Below, piece after piece: positions 10,755 through 22,840 of a DNA stretch of 64,000 nucleotides. The stretch's first letter is position 1. Each line of letters begins with the position of its first letter. Origin of the DNA: Garcia nutans (taxonomy: Eukaryota > Streptophyta > Magnoliopsida > Malpighiales > Euphorbiaceae); the NCBI GenBank assembly GCA_947685225.1, contig CANTUV010000031.1, positions 64,833,001 through 64,897,000 of the forward strand. The letters run 5' to 3'. The translations under genes were made by a program, and so were the position numbers. The notes beneath the pieces were generated by a model. That model had not been told where the DNA came from, searched no databases, and saw only the letters and a list, made by a program, of their open reading frames with translations.

Positions 10755-12238
10755 TCATCCTCGAAATTTATCTGTTATAGACACTTGAAATAATTGAGGG
10801 TATTGTTGTCTCATTGTCTCTTCACTTTCCCAAGTGGCTTCCTCTATCGAATGGTTTCTCCACAACACTTTCACTAAAGGATTGCATTTATTACGTAACT
10901 CCTTTTTTCACGAGCTAAGATAGCCAATGGTTCTTCTTCATAATTCAAATTTGGATGAATTTCAATGAATTCTGCTTGAATTACATGTGAAGGATCTGAT
11001 CTATATCTTCTAAGCATCAACACATGGAATACATTATGAATCTTAGCCATTTTTGGAGGCAAAGCTAGTCGATAAGCTACTGGACCTATACGTTCAATTA
11101 TTTCATATGGTCTAATAAACCTAGGACTTAGTTTACCTTTCTTTCCAAAATGAAGAACCCTCTTCCATGGTGATACTTTCAAAAATACCTTATCTCCCAC
11201 ACTATATTCAATATCCCGCCATTTCAAATATGCATAAGATTTCTATCTATCCTTTGCAATTTGTAATTGATCCTTTATAAGCTTTACTTTGTCTTCAGTT
11301 TGTCTTTTGAAATCAGGTCCCACAAGTTTGTTTTCATTCAATTCTACCCAACACAATGGAGTTCTACACTTCCTTCCATAGAGTGCCTTGTATGGTGCCA
11401 TTCCAATACTCGTTTGATAATTGTTGTTATAGGTAAATTCTACTAAAGGCAAATATCTATCCCAGCTACCTTCAAAATCAATTACACAACTTCTAAGCAT
11501 ATCTTCAAGTACTTGTATCTCTCTTTTTGATTGACCATCAGTTTGTGGATGAAAAGCAGTACTAAAATGAAGTCGTGTATCTAATGCTTTCTGAAAACTC
11601 TCCCAAAATTTTAAAGTAAAGCGATGAATTTGATCTGAAATAATAGACATTAGCACTCCATGAAGCCTGACTATCTCATTAATATATAATTGAGCAAGTA
11701 TATCCATTGAATAATCAACTCGAATGGGAAGAAAATGAGCTAATTTGGCTAATCAATCAACAATTACCCAAATTGTATCATGCTTCTTTTAGGTATTCAG
11801 AAGACCAGTCACAAAATCCATGGTGATTCTATCCCACTTCCATTCTGGTATTAATATGGGTTGTAAAAGACCCTATGGAACTTGATGTTCTACTTTGACT
11901 CGTTGATACACTAAACACCGAGTCACATATTCAGTAATATCTCTCTTCATACTAGGTCACCAATAATGAGACTTCAAACTCTGATACATTTTATTGCTTC
12001 CGAGATGTACAGTATACTTAATAGTATAAGCTTTACCAAGTATACACTCCTTTAGTTCCTTCACATTAGGTACACATAATCGACCTCTATAATACAATCC
12101 ATTAACTTCTAACATAACATAATCTGGCTTTTCACCTTTATACAATTGTTTTAAAATTTCTAACAACTTTTGATTTTGTTTCTGAGCCTCTGCCACATTT
12201 TGCTTTATGGTTGGTTCAACCCTCAATTCTGCTAACAT
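10755..12238 (-). pseudogene. A: integrase and chromodomain region of pol
   Basis: Reverse-strand frames give, in order: the zinc-binding HHCC region (HLGSNKMYQSLKSHYW, with the second Cys of CxxC changed to Tyr in CLVYQ); the integrase core with MDFVTGL, SDQIHRF and the Glu in QVLEDMLRS; the GPY/F-like stretch LSPRFIRPYEIIERIGPVAY; and a C-terminal chromodomain, ending PLVKVLWRNHSIEEATWESE...QYPQLF. A terminal chromodomain places it with chromoviruses, and the Tekay/Del type is the best fit. Stops after ...SHYW, in LLNT*KK and in IVD*LAK, plus a frameshift after ILAREKRS, show it is dead. Confidence 0.82.
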
Positions 12239-13660
12239 AACACATTATATCATTTAGTTTATTTAATTTATATATACTTATAGTACTATAATATTCTATA
12301 TACAACATACCTACTAAAGTCTTTCGGCTTAAAGCATTGGCTACCACGTTAGCTTTTCTAGGATGATAGTCGATGATACAATCATAATCTTTGATTAATT
12401 TTATCCACCTCCTCTGCCTTAAGTTTAGTTCTTTTTGTGTTGGTGAGTATTTCAAACTTTTATGGTCAGTAAAAATATAGCACCTTTCACTAGACAAGTA
12501 ATGTCACTAGATCTTAAGAGTAAATATAATAGCAGATAACTCCAAATTATGTGTAGCTTAATTCAATTCATGAGATTTTAATTGCTTAGAGTCATAAGCA
12601 ACTACCTTACCCTCTTGCATCAATACATAACTGAGTCCCTGTTGAGAAGCATCACTATAAATAACATAGTCTTTACCTGGAGTTGGTTGTGTCAATACAG
12701 GTGCTTCAGTCAACATCACCTTCAATTGTTCAAAACTAGCTTGACACTGGGCATTCCACTCAAATTTAGTTTATTTTCTAAGAAGCTTAGTTAAAGGAAG
12801 TGCTATCTTTGAAAACCCTTGCACAAATCTTCTATAGTAACCAGCTAACCTAAGAAAACTCTAAACTTCTGTTATATTCTTTGGAGGTTTCCAATTTAAA
12901 ATAGTCTCAATTTTACTAGGATCCACATAAATACCATTAGTTGATATTGCATGACCCAAAAATGCCACTTTCGTCAACCAAAAATCACATTTTGGTAGTT
13001 TAGCATACAATTGATTCTCTCTTAGTGTCTGTAGTACAATTCTCAAATGCTTATCATGCTCTTCTTTATTTCTGTAATAAACCAACATATCATCAATGAA
13101 AACAACTACAAATAGGTCTAAATAGGGTTTGAATACTCAATTCATCAAGTCCATAAAAGCTGCTAGAGCATTAGTTAAACCAAAGGGCATAAACAAAAAT
13201 TCATAATGTCCATATCGAGTTCTGAAAGCTGCCTTTGAAATATCTACTTCTTTAATTTTCATCTGATAATAACTCTATTTAAGATCAATCTTAGAGAAAA
13301 CACCCGCTCCCCTCAATTGATCAAACAAGTCATCAATCCTAGGTAATAGGTACTTATTCTTAATAGTCACTTTATTCAACTTTCGATAATCTATACACAA
13401 TCTTAAGGTACCATCTTTCTTCTTCACAAATAAACCAGTGCACCCCAGGGTGATACACTAAGTCTAATAAAGCCATTATCAAGTAATTCCTGAAGTTGCA
13501 CCTTTAGCTCTTTTAATTCCAGAGGTTCCATTCTATAAGGTGGAATAGAAATTGGTGTCGTGCCCAGAATTACATTAATAATAAATTCTACCTCCCTCTC
13601 TGGTGGTATTCCAGGTAACTCCTTCGGAAAAACATCCAAAAACTCACTCACTCTAGGTAT
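12216..13660 (-). pseudogene. A: reverse transcriptase and RNase H region
   Basis: Reverse-strand fragments cover the whole domain: the RT N-terminus (SVSPWGALVYL), KIDLK*SYYQ, MPFGLTNA, the active-site FIDDMLVYYRN, AFLGHAIST, then RNase H with IYSDAS, a TDHKSLKY motif and the NVVANALSR end (usually VADALS). Nonsense codons and a gap around 12500-12860 break the frame repeatedly. All catalytic motifs can be traced, so the element was once complete. Confidence 0.82.
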
Positions 13661-13864
13661 GTCTCCTAAAGCCTTGCTTGAATGTCATGTATCATTCATA
13701 TAAGCAAGGTAAGCTTCACACTTCTTCCTAATCAACCTTCTAGCTTTAGCTGTAGAAATAAAACTAGAAGGGTAAAATTATTTTTCTCCTCGAACTACAA
13801 TTTTACCATAGCCTGAAATCTGAAAAGACACAACTTTACTACAGTAGTCCATAACTGCTTGATG
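13661..13864 (-). pseudogene. A: protease-RT linker
   Basis: Degraded continuation between the protease and RT fragments, with short frames and stops. It corresponds to the segment that element C has lost. Confidence 0.45.
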
Positions 13865-14233
13865 TCAAAACAACCAATCCATTCCCAAGATTACATCAAA
13901 GTCATGGAATGGAAGTTCAATCAAATCAGTAGGAAGTTTTACATCATGAATTCTAAGTGGACAATTTTGATATACTTTGTTTATCTTCATACTATGGCCT
14001 AAGGGATTAGTAAGTTCTATCTTATAATCAAGTTTATCAATACACATTCTCTTCCCTGAAGCTATAGTTGTACAAATATAAGAATGTGTAGAGCCAGGAT
14101 CTAATAATGCATACACATCAAGACCAACTAAAGAAAATTTACCAACTGCAACATCAGGAGCATTTTGGTCCTCTACAGCTTTCATGGAATAAGCTCTAGC
14201 TAGAGCAATGTCTCGAATATGAGGTTTATCCAC
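13865..14233 (-). pseudogene. A: retroviral-type aspartic protease fragment
   Basis: The open frame contains YALLDPGSTHSYI with the catalytic D-x-G-S/T motif, and ends with FHDFDVILGMDWLF, the second conserved strand of plant Ty3 proteases. Downstream frames are broken. Confidence 0.75.
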
Positions 14234-15356
14234 TGTTTTAGATCCTCTCTACTGACTAACACTGGGTTGACCACCTCTAACTGTCCTATAGCTTGACTGA
14301 GACCTCTGTACAGAACTTTGTCCTTCAACAACTTCTAGTTCTTTTATCATTGGACAATCTCTAATTTTATGCTCCAAAGAACCACATTTCAAACAAGCAC
14401 CTTTTTATACCAGCAATCTTCACTTGCATGGCCCTTACCACAATATTGACATGGTGTAGTAATAGCCTTTGAAGATGAGCCTGTAGCAACTCCAAACCTA
14501 CCACCTCTAGACCTTTGAAAACTAACTCCACTTTCTCTACCAGACCCCTATGTTTTGGCTTGAATATTTCTGTCTTTTCTGACCACCTTATTGTTGTTCA
14601 CTATAAAATTCCTTCTTTGATTTTTTTTTTCTTCCCTACTCTTGTTTAATCTTATTTTCTATGGCAACTGCTGCATTAACAAGAGTAGAAAACTCTTTAA
14701 TCTTTATTGCTACTAAATACACCCGGATCTGACTATTCAAACCGCTTGTACTACTCTTCCTCAGATGCAACTAACTCTGGAAAATATTTGTTGAGGCGAA
14801 CAAACTATCTCTCATATTCAGATATAGATGACTGCCTTTGCTTAAGATACAAAAATTCCTGACACTTCTCCTCTAAATAAATTTCACTAATATATTTATT
14901 TTTAAATTCTTCTTGGAAAAATACCCAAGTGAGTCTACTCGCGGGTACACCTTTCTGCTTTGTATCTCACCAGATATAAGCTTGTTCCTGCAATAAGGAA
15001 ACTGCACACTCTAATCTTTACTCATCAGTATAATGCAGAATATCAAAAACTCTCACAATCCTCTCCATCCAATACTCTGCTAGTGAAGACTCATTAGTAT
15101 CATGAGCTTTAAAATCTTCTGCTCCCAATTTCCTAATTCTCTCCAATGGAGATCTTTGAGGCACTAGCGGTGGAGGTTGTACAGGAGGAGCAACTCCTAC
15201 AATTTTCCAGAGAACTTCCCCCATATTTCTCACAAATTGGGGATCTAAGGGAATTTGTTCCACATAAGGTTTCGATGGCTACTGATTCCCCACACTAGCT
15301 TGACTGTGTAAGGAGGCAACACAATCCTCCACACCTTGATGGGATTCAAAGGCCAT
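14234..15356 (-). pseudogene. A: gag with two zinc knuckles
   Basis: The start is ATG at 15356 (MAFESHQGVED), soon broken by a stop (VGNQ*PSKPY). The capsid region (ERIRKLGAEDFKAHD, YWMERIVRVFDIL) is recognisable. Near 14455-14390 there are two zinc knuckles, CQYCGKGHASEDC (C-X2-C-X3-H-X4-C) and CLKCGSLEHKIRDC (C-X2-C-X4-H-X4-C), separated by a frameshift. The region between them and the capsid has many stops. Confidence 0.7.
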
Positions 15357-15476
15357 TTTATACCTTTAAACATTAAAACTCAAATGCATCAAACATTTAT
15401 TCAATTATATAGTTCACATAGCAATGACAGTTGTACTTCTCTTTTCTTTTAACCCACTAACTTAGGACTGCCTAAA

Positions 15477-15491
15477 CCTGCTCTGATACCA
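15477..15491 (-). other. Primer-binding site of A (initiator tRNA-Met)
   Basis: Reverse strand TGGTATCAGAGCAGG, six bases from the LTR end. This is the initiator tRNA-Met type common to plant chromoviruses. Confidence 0.85.
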
Positions 15492-15877
15492 CCAAAAGTA
15501 ACACCCCCTACATAGTCTATATACACTTAACTACATAGATGATGTCACCTAAATACACACACTTGTCTATATATGTATTATAGAAATAAAACCAAAATAT
15601 TTCTAAATATTAATGAAGTTATTAAACTTTCAAAAGAACTATTATAATCATGCCTATATTACATACATATATATGTTCAATTTACACGAACTCCTATTGT
15701 TAACTTACATTATTATAATTCTCACACTTATACAACTATCATACAAAATTATAAAATATTGCCATGGAAACTATATAGAATATAATATTTACAATATTGT
15801 TCCTTGAACCTTTGTGAAGCAGTTGACTAGGAATGTATATCTCTCACTCTGCAGTCTCAACTCTTCTCGTTTGATAT

Positions 15878-15917
15878 GCGTGACAGAAAAAATTCTAACA
15901 CGCTAAGTAAAGCTTAG
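15878..15917 (-). other. Stacked double hairpin in A LTR
   Basis: GCGTG/CACGC (15878-15882 with 15899-15903) is followed directly by CTAAG/CTTAG (15903-15907 with 15913-15917). Same layout as in C, different bases. Confidence 0.6.
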
Positions 15918-16584
15918 TGGTGCTTATGTATTTACAATATGCAAGAAAATTTTAAAGGAAAGATATCTAAACATTAAATAATTTAGAAACAATGGAAAGT
16001 ATCACTTTTAGAACGTTTAATAAAGAAATTAATAAATTCATTGAAACTTGAAATACTAAACACGATTAAATTCAGAATCAATTAATTTAACAATAACCAT
16101 ATAAGATAACTTCTTTAATTATGCCTATACACACTGAATTCAGATCCAAGATTTGGATAACGGGTCACTGTTGGCAATTTAATGCCCACTGTATAAAATT
16201 TGGCCAATGGCCCACTATGACACGAATGCCCACTGAATATGGAGACACATAGTGTCTATTAATGGCACAGAGTGCCCACTATCACTTTAGATATCCTCCC
16301 TTTAGCTAGCCATTCAATCCCAAGCTAGATCTAAAATCAGTATGATTTGGGCAATTCAGTAGTTTTTAATTAACATTAAATTATGTATAGCACTTCAATG
16401 AAATAATTATTTGATCAACACTTGGTATCACACTTATTTATCATATATTCAAAATAAATTTATTACACTACTTATTAGGGTTGATTTCAAAAAAATCCCT
16501 TACACTTTGAGGACTTATAATCTTTTCAGCTAGAATTACATATGAAAGACAAAGAAAAGGTTATTTTGGATAATTTCTTCAAGT

Positions 16585-16880
16585 GACACGCCCAATGACA
16601 TGGGTGTGTCAATAACCGTGTCATTTGCCTGTTCTTACAGAAGCTTTGACATGCCCAATGACATGCACATGTCATTGGCCTTGTCTTTTAACTTGCATTA
16701 CAGTAGCTATGATGTGCCTAGAGACATGACCGTGTCACTAGTCGTGTCATTTATCTTTCATCGCAGTAGATATGACACGCCCAATGACATGGGTGCATTA
16801 CTGGTCGTGTCATCAATATTGAAACACGGCATTATTGACATGCCAAGTGACATGGTCATATCACTGGCTATGTCAGGCAA
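16585..16880. repeat. Exact 63-bp array of half-palindromes in A LTR
   Basis: Units begin at 16585, 16648, 16711, 16774 and 16837, each exactly 63 bp apart (GACACGCCCAATGACATGGG type). The plus strand, antisense to A, is open from 16600 to 16911 and encodes a 21-residue repeat of the form DMPNDMHMSLALSF. Confidence 0.85.
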
Positions 16881-17551
16881 AATTCTGTGTTTCGTACACT
16901 CAACCACTTAAACACAATATATCCAAATCTATGATAAAAATGAATTAAAAACTAGTTTCTTTAACATAGAAAGAGTCTATATCAAATACTTTTCAGTAAT
17001 AACTCATTAAAGATAACTCAATCAACCAATTCAAATAATAAAATTCATAGAAATATAAATAGTTAAAATACATAAGCACATACCTCTTTCAAAATCTCTT
17101 TTCTTTTTTAATCACTTGTTGATAATCTCACATTTTTCAGCTTATTCTTCTAAAAGCCTATAACTAGATGTGATTTCCTCTTAAATTTTGGCTAAAGTTT
17201 TTAAAAGAAGGAAGAAAGGAGGAGCTTTGGTGGTGATGGTAATGATATGCGTGGAAAGAAGAAGAGAGAAGAAGAAAGAAACTTCTTCATGCACACACAC
17301 CTATCCACATATATATATATAGTTTAATCTAGTGTGGCCAATCTCATTTTAACTATGATGCACCCTCACTCTTAACCTTGGATTCCAATTCAATTTTTAG
17401 TATCATAAAACCATAAAAATAAATAATTTCTTCAGTAAATTTTAAGATTTTTTTCTATTTACATCACTTATCCACACCATGTTTTTCACTATTTACTATA
17501 AATTATCAATATTTAATTAAAAGTTTAGTAGTTAAAATTTTAAACATTACA

Positions 17552-17676
17552 TTTGAGGTTCTCGACCTTGGTGGGTTGTTAGAGAGAGAGAATGGGAATT
17601 TTAAATATGATTTTCAATTGTGATATATGCTTTGGCACTGGCATTTTTTGATTTTTGATGTGGCAATTTCTGTTGA
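17552..17676. other. Short unassigned segment
   Basis: 125 bp between the outer end of A and the recognisable start of the P2 LTR. It contains a GAGAGAGAGA run. It may be old target DNA or a lost LTR end. Confidence 0.3.
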
Positions 17677-19443
17677 TTTTTGCCCCGGTGGAATGGTTCT
17701 TGCAATTTCGGCACTATTTAGGCTCAGAGTTTTAGAGAACACGGGCCTAAGCCCGAAGAAAATGAAGTAGCCACCCTGACGGGCCGAAAAAAAGAAAGGG
17801 ATGGATGACTCGATTCCTAAGGAATCCCCAACCCCCTAATGGATTCAAAAAGTTGGGTACATATGAGGAAGGTGAGAAAATGCCCAGCACCCCCACAATG
17901 CCCAGTTCATTGGAACCAGCCTCCTTTGCAGGTCTTAATATTATAAAATTCTTAAATATAATGATATTATCCATACTACATGCGATCATAAGAATAAATA
18001 AATACTTTATTAAAATCACAATAATATCCAAACAAAATAAATAAATGGACACCCATCCGGGAATGGAAACATGTCCTTACATTGTTCCAAAAATTTTAAA
18101 ATAAATTTAATTAAATGATGCTCACAATATAAGGTACTCAAAAAATGAAAACATACCTCTTACAATGTTTTGAAACCAAAGCAAATCAATAAAAGTAACC
18201 AACCATTCATCATAAATAAATCATTCATCAAAGACATGAAACATCAATCAAAATATATAATAAACATTCATCTAATTTAAATAAAACAGTAAGTATATAA
18301 ATATAGGGTTTATTCATCAATTAGAATTTCTTGGGTTTTATGTTTAATAATTAGGGTTTTGTATTTTAATTACTAGATTAGTCAGCTAAGAAATATTTAG
18401 TATAAAGGAAATAATATGGCTACTGGATGCTTCAATTAAAGATTAGGTTTGAAATAAATTAGGGTTTGAATCTAAAGAATGGAAGTTTTGTATTTAGGGT
18501 TTCGGAATTTATATGAAACTAATATTAAAGTTTAGGGTATAAATAAATAAAACTGAAGATCATGAAAATAGAATTTTAAGTTAAGTATTTGGAAAGAATA
18601 AGCTAATGTGAATCTTAGAAAAATATAATTGATTATGGTTTTGAGAAAATAGATTATTGTTTTATGGTTTTAGAAAAGTGCAATTAGGGTTTTAGACTTC
18701 AAAAATTAATTTAATGAGTATTAAGATATTAGGGTTTTAGTTCATAAAATATATAATTCGGATTCAACAATTTCAAGCTACTAGAAAATTAATATCAAAA
18801 TACTTTAACAAAACATTAAAAAGGAAGCATGTTATGGCTGCTGTGAATACAAGAATTTATTAGTTAAGCTCAAACCTCTGTTGTTAGTTCTACCACAATT
18901 TGAATTCTGGTTGAACAATAACAAAGACAGTGTGTGCTGCCTTTTGATGGATTGTATGTTGTTTGCTACTTCTTAATCCTTCAAGTCCGAGGCTATGAAT
19001 AAATTGCCAAAAAGAATTTCAATAGTTCTGATCCCAAAAGTCCTCAAAAATCCAGATCCCTTTTTTAGTATGTTTTAATGTGGTATTTATATGCGACTAA
19101 AATCAAATACCTAGTATATTAAGGAAATTAAAAACTGTTTTGGAAATAAAAACAAAAACCAAGTAAAATAGGGTTTTGAAAAAAATTGTACGCGGGCCCG
19201 GGCGAGCTGCAGGCTGTGCGCGATAGCTTGCAGCAAAATTGACCCAAGCCAATTCGTCGTCAATTGTGCCATCGCCGATATATATTTTTTTGTTTTTTAT
19301 TATTTTTTTTATTTTCATTATTAAAAATAAATATTATAAGTAATAATTATTAAAATAAATAATAAATATTAAAATATCAGAAAAATTATTTTGGACTATT
19401 TAAAAATATCAGACTGGACTGGGTCAAAAATTAAGGGTCTACA
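17677..19443 (-). mobile_element. 3' LTR of P2
   Basis: Homologous throughout to 8223-9955 (reverse) and to the split 5' LTR. On the minus strand it starts TGTAGACCC at 19443. Its distal end (TGTGAGCGG...) is missing or altered. The uninterrupted sequence GAATCTAAAGAATGG at about 18471-18485 is the pre-insertion form of the CACTA site. Confidence 0.8.
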
Positions 19444-19458
19444 GTTTGCCCCCTGCTT
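19444..19458 (-). other. Polypurine tract of P2
   Basis: Reverse strand AAGCAGGGGGCAAAC directly before TGTAGACCC, matching P1. Confidence 0.75.
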
Positions 19459-19549
19459 GAATGATCTGAGACTACAACAAAAAAGAGCGAAAAGCAATGT
19501 AATTTTTAACTGGGTTTAGAGCGAAAATGGATTTCATACCCAAGGTTGG

Positions 19550-19995
19550 TTTGAGTTCTGGACTCAAAAATAATTTGAGTTCTAGACCCGGGGTAAGTTC
19601 TGGACTTAAAAAATAATTTGGATTTTAGACCCGAGGTAAGTTCTAGACTTTAAAAATAATTTGGGTTCTAGATCTAAGGTAAGTTCTGGACCTAAAAATA
19701 ATCTGGATTCTGGAACCGGGGTAAGTTCTGGACTTAAAAAATAATTTGGGTTTTGGACCCGGAGTAAGTTCTGGACTTAAAAATAATTTGAGTTCTGAGC
19801 CCGGGATAAGTTCTAGACTTAAAAATAATTTGGGTTCTGGATTCAAAATAAGTTCTAGACTTAAAAAATAATTTGGGTTCTGGACCCGAGGTGAGTTTTG
19901 GACTCACAAATAATTTGGGTTTGGACCCGAGATAAGTTCAGGACTTTAAAAATAATTTGGGTTCTGGACCCGAAGTAAATACTGTACTTAAAAAT
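19550..19995. repeat. Tandem array of about 42-bp units (P2)
   Basis: About ten or eleven units of the form TTCTGGACCCGAGGTAAG plus ACTTAAAAATAATTTGGG. The period is divisible by three, so a spurious reverse frame with a 14-residue repeat (rich in PELTPG/FLS) stays open at 19643-19846. Confidence 0.85.
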
Positions 19996-20325
19996 AATTT
20001 AGATTATCTATAAAAAAATGATTGTAGTCAATAGGATATCAAAGAAATTTGCAAAAAATTTAGCTATTTTCTACTATACTTATATTCTCTTGCCTCCTAC
20101 GTGTAAAAATATTTTAAAAGTACGAAAATATTTTTAGACACGCAAATATCTGAATAATTAAATTTACTATTTATTTACTGTGTATTCACTATTTACTCAC
20201 TATTTCCTAACTATTCATTTACTATTTATCAATAGTAATATTGATTTTTTTTCTTTTTCTTCTTTTTTTTACGAGAATTACTTTTTTTCTTTTTTGATTT
20301 TTGTCTTTTTTCTTTGCAATTTGCC

Positions 20326-20333
20326 TATATAAA
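20326..20333 (+). promoter_or_regulatory. TATA box of PMD gene (P2)
   Basis: TATATAAA, 81 bp upstream of ATG 20414; counterpart of 7391-7397. Confidence 0.5.
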
Positions 20334-20413
20334 CGACTCATTTCTTCAATACTCATCCACACTTACATATTTTTATAGTTGAAGCAAAGAGTTGAGCAGG
20401 TAGTTGAGGAGAA

Positions 20414-21046
20414 AATGCATGCTTCGAGATCAGGGCCTCGATCCAATGTTGAGTTGTTGAAATTTATTCGACGGTATGAAAATGAAACTGTAAGTCTACT
20501 AGTTGGGATGCAGCTTCATCGCAGTTCAAATAAAAAAACTAAGGTAACAATGCAACTTAATATTTTAATATCACAAATATGTACTTATTATTTTATTTCA
20601 TTTTATTATCTTAATAATAATAAGTTTTTTAATAGTACTAAAGATTAGAAAACATAAATTAATTAGTGGACTATTTTTAAGAATTTAATAAATATATAAA
20701 TTAAAATAGAACATAACGAGTAAGTTTAGTCTATGAATCAGTGGTATTGTTATGATGATATACTTACCTCGTGTTAACTTACCTGTCTCTGTGTTAGCGC
20801 GATTGTTGTGTTATCCAAGGCGGAGGGTGTGTCTATAAAGCCAGACAATGGTATGATGTAGCACATTCTCGGGTAAAACGGATTGTCCGAGAGTGTGATT
20901 TTGAAAGTTTTATTTTGCAATTACCATCTGAGGAGTGTCCGATAGACAGGAGTATAGTTCAAGCATTATCGAAGAAGTGCATGGACACGACCCATACTTT
21001 TCACTTATCTGTAGGAGAGATGACCATTGGCCCAGTCGATTATACA
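20414..21046 (+). pseudogene. PMD (MAIN-like) gene, 5' two exons, truncated (P2)
   Basis: ATG at 20414 (MHASRSGPRSN). Exon 1 is 20414-20543, ending AAG|GTAACA; the intron is 20544-20797; exon 2 starts at 20798 after TTAG. Exon 2 is open and carries YKARQWYDVAHSRVKRIV, then THTFHLSVGEMTIGPVDYT, the core PMD signature. The gene stops abruptly at about 21046 against an LTR fragment, so the rest of the domain and the coiled coil are lost. Exon 1 here is longer than in P1 and looks nearer the ancestral form. Antisense to P2. Confidence 0.72.
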
Positions 21047-21049
21047 GCC

Positions 21050-21383
21050 TGTAGACCCTTAATTTTTTACCCAGTCCAGTTTGATATTTTTAAACAGTCT
21101 AAAATAATTTTTGTGGTATTTTTAATAATATTTATTACTTATTTTTAATTAAAATAAAAAATAATAAAAAAAGGAATAGAGAAAAGAAAAAAATAAAATT
21201 GAAAATGGAAATTGGTGACGAGCAGAATTGGCGATGAAATTTTTCATCACTGACGACGAATTGGCCACAAGCCAATTCCCCGTAGGTTTTACCTGCGGCG
21301 AAATGGCCATGGGCCAATTCGCCGCATAATTCACCGCAGGCAGGAAAATTCTGCGGCGAATTGGCCACAAGCCAATTCATACC
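21050..21383 (+). mobile_element. Inverted LTR 5' fragment inside P2
   Basis: Starts TGTAGACCCTTAATTTTTT like a P-type LTR, but in plus orientation, opposite to P2's own LTRs. It ends within the hairpin array (GAATTGGCCACAAGCCAATTC, 21358-21378), where P2 leader sequence begins. Confidence 0.7.
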
Positions 21384-21604
21384 AAAAGGTATAAGGATGT
21401 GAGTGGTTATGCCATGCTCGATCTTCATACCGTGAATGAAAGTATGGTATCTCTTACACAACACAACACGGGTAACACGGGCATCCTAACTCACGCACAC
21501 GATGCAATCTATTATGATGCAATGGATAATATCATGATAAGAAAGAATAGAATAATATAAAGACCAATGAAATCAACTTCTCTTATCCCCAGTGGAGTTG
21601 TCAC
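21384..21604 (-). other. Leader and primer-binding site of P2
   Basis: On the minus strand the LTR end is followed by TGACAACTCCACTGGGGAT. This resembles TGGCGACTCCACTGGGGA, a tRNA-Arg type PBS that I associate with Tat/Ogre elements, with changes. The remaining 200 bp is untranslated leader. Confidence 0.55.
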
Positions 21605-22423
21605 TGTGAGCGGAGATTTTTGGCCTCACTCCCGGTGGAATTTTTCTTGCGACTTCGGCACTGTTTAGGCTCAGGGCCTTAGAGAACACGGGCCTAAGCC
21701 CGAAGAAAATGGAGTCGCCACCTGGACGGGCCGGGAAAAAGAAAGGGGTGGATGACTCGATTCCTAAGGAATTCTCAACCTCCTAATGGGCTTAAAAAGT
21801 TGGATACGTGTGGGGAAGGTGAGACACGACCCAGCACCCCCACAACGCCTGGTTCATTAGAACCGACCTCCTTTGTAGGTCTTAATATTATAAAATTTTT
21901 AAATATAATGATATTATCCATACTATATGCGATCATAAGAATAAATAAATACTTTATTAAAATCACAATAATGTCCAAACAAAATAAATAAATGGACACC
22001 AATCCGAGGATGGAAACATGTCCTTACATCAATCCAAAAATTTTAAAATAAATTAAATTACATGATGCTCACAATATGAGGTACCCAAAAAAATGGAAAC
22101 ATACCTCTTACAATGTTTTGAAACCAAAGCAAATCAATAAAAGTAACCAACCATTCATCATAAATAAACCATTCATCAAAGACATGAAACATCAATCAAA
22201 ATATATAATAAACATTCATCTAATTTAAATAAAACAGTAAGTATATAAATTTAGGGTTTATGCATCAATTAGGGTTTCTTGGATTTTATGTTTAACAATT
22301 AGGGTTTTTTATTTTAATTACTAGATTAGTCAGCTAAGAAATATTTAATATAAAGGAAATAATATGGCTACTGGATGTTTGATTTAAATATTAGGTTTGA
22401 AATAAATTAGATCTGAATCTAAA
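21605..22423 (-). mobile_element. 5' LTR of P2, distal half
   Basis: Begins TGTGAGCGGAGATTTTT, the reverse of the P1 LTR end, and runs to the CACTA insertion site. It continues at 29265. Confidence 0.8.
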
Positions 22424-22840
22424 CACTACAAAAAAAACACGCTATCTGCAACGGACATAATCCGTCGCAAATCCGTCGCAAATCAAGTCTTGCGACCGAT
22501 CTGCGACGGATACAATCCATTAATAAAAAAGGCGTCGCAAATTTCAATATTGTGATAGGCCGTCGCAGATTGCGACGGATTTGCAACCACTCGGCGGTTG
22601 CAAATCTCGTGCTTAAATTTTCGCGGGTAAAGGGCAGCCGTCGCAGATTCCGTCGCAGATTCCGTCACAGATTTCTGTCGCAGATTCCATCACAGATTTT
22701 CGTCGCAAATTCATTACAGATTCCGTCGCAGATTGCCGTCACAGATTCCGTCGCACATTGTCGTCGCAATATATGTCGCAGATTCCGTCATAGATTTCAA
22801 ATATCCGTCGCAGATTCGTTAGCAAATTCGTAGTAATTTA
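22424..22840. repeat. CACTA left end and subterminal repeats
   Basis: Terminal CACTACAAAAAAAACACG followed by a dense array of CCGTCGCAGATT and its complement. These are the expected transposase-binding subterminal repeats. Confidence 0.85.

Larger units (their letters stand above)
15497..17551 (-). mobile_element. 5' LTR of A
   Basis: About 2055 bp. The outer end on the minus strand is TGTAATGTTTAAA; the inner end is GGGGGTGTTAC with the last bases mutated. It contains the double hairpin (15878-15917), an inverted repeat CTGAATTCAGATC / GATCTAAAATCAG (16134-16146 with 16328-16340, 10 of 13 pairing) bracketing a GCCCACT-type array, and the 63-bp array. Confidence 0.82.

Noticed and set aside
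12582..12794. 70-codon plus-strand frame
   Set aside because: Complement of the RNase H region of element A.
16600..16911. 103-codon plus-strand frame as a conventional gene
   Set aside because: It is built entirely from the 63-bp LTR array; reported as a finding on the array, with no claim of a protein.
19643..19846. Pro/Leu-rich periodic reverse frame
   Set aside because: The 42-bp tandem array keeps a frame open by arithmetic; not in a consistent gene context.
22552..22833. Arg-rich plus-strand frame
   Set aside because: Produced by CACTA subterminal repeats (CCGTCGCAGATT); no coding signal.
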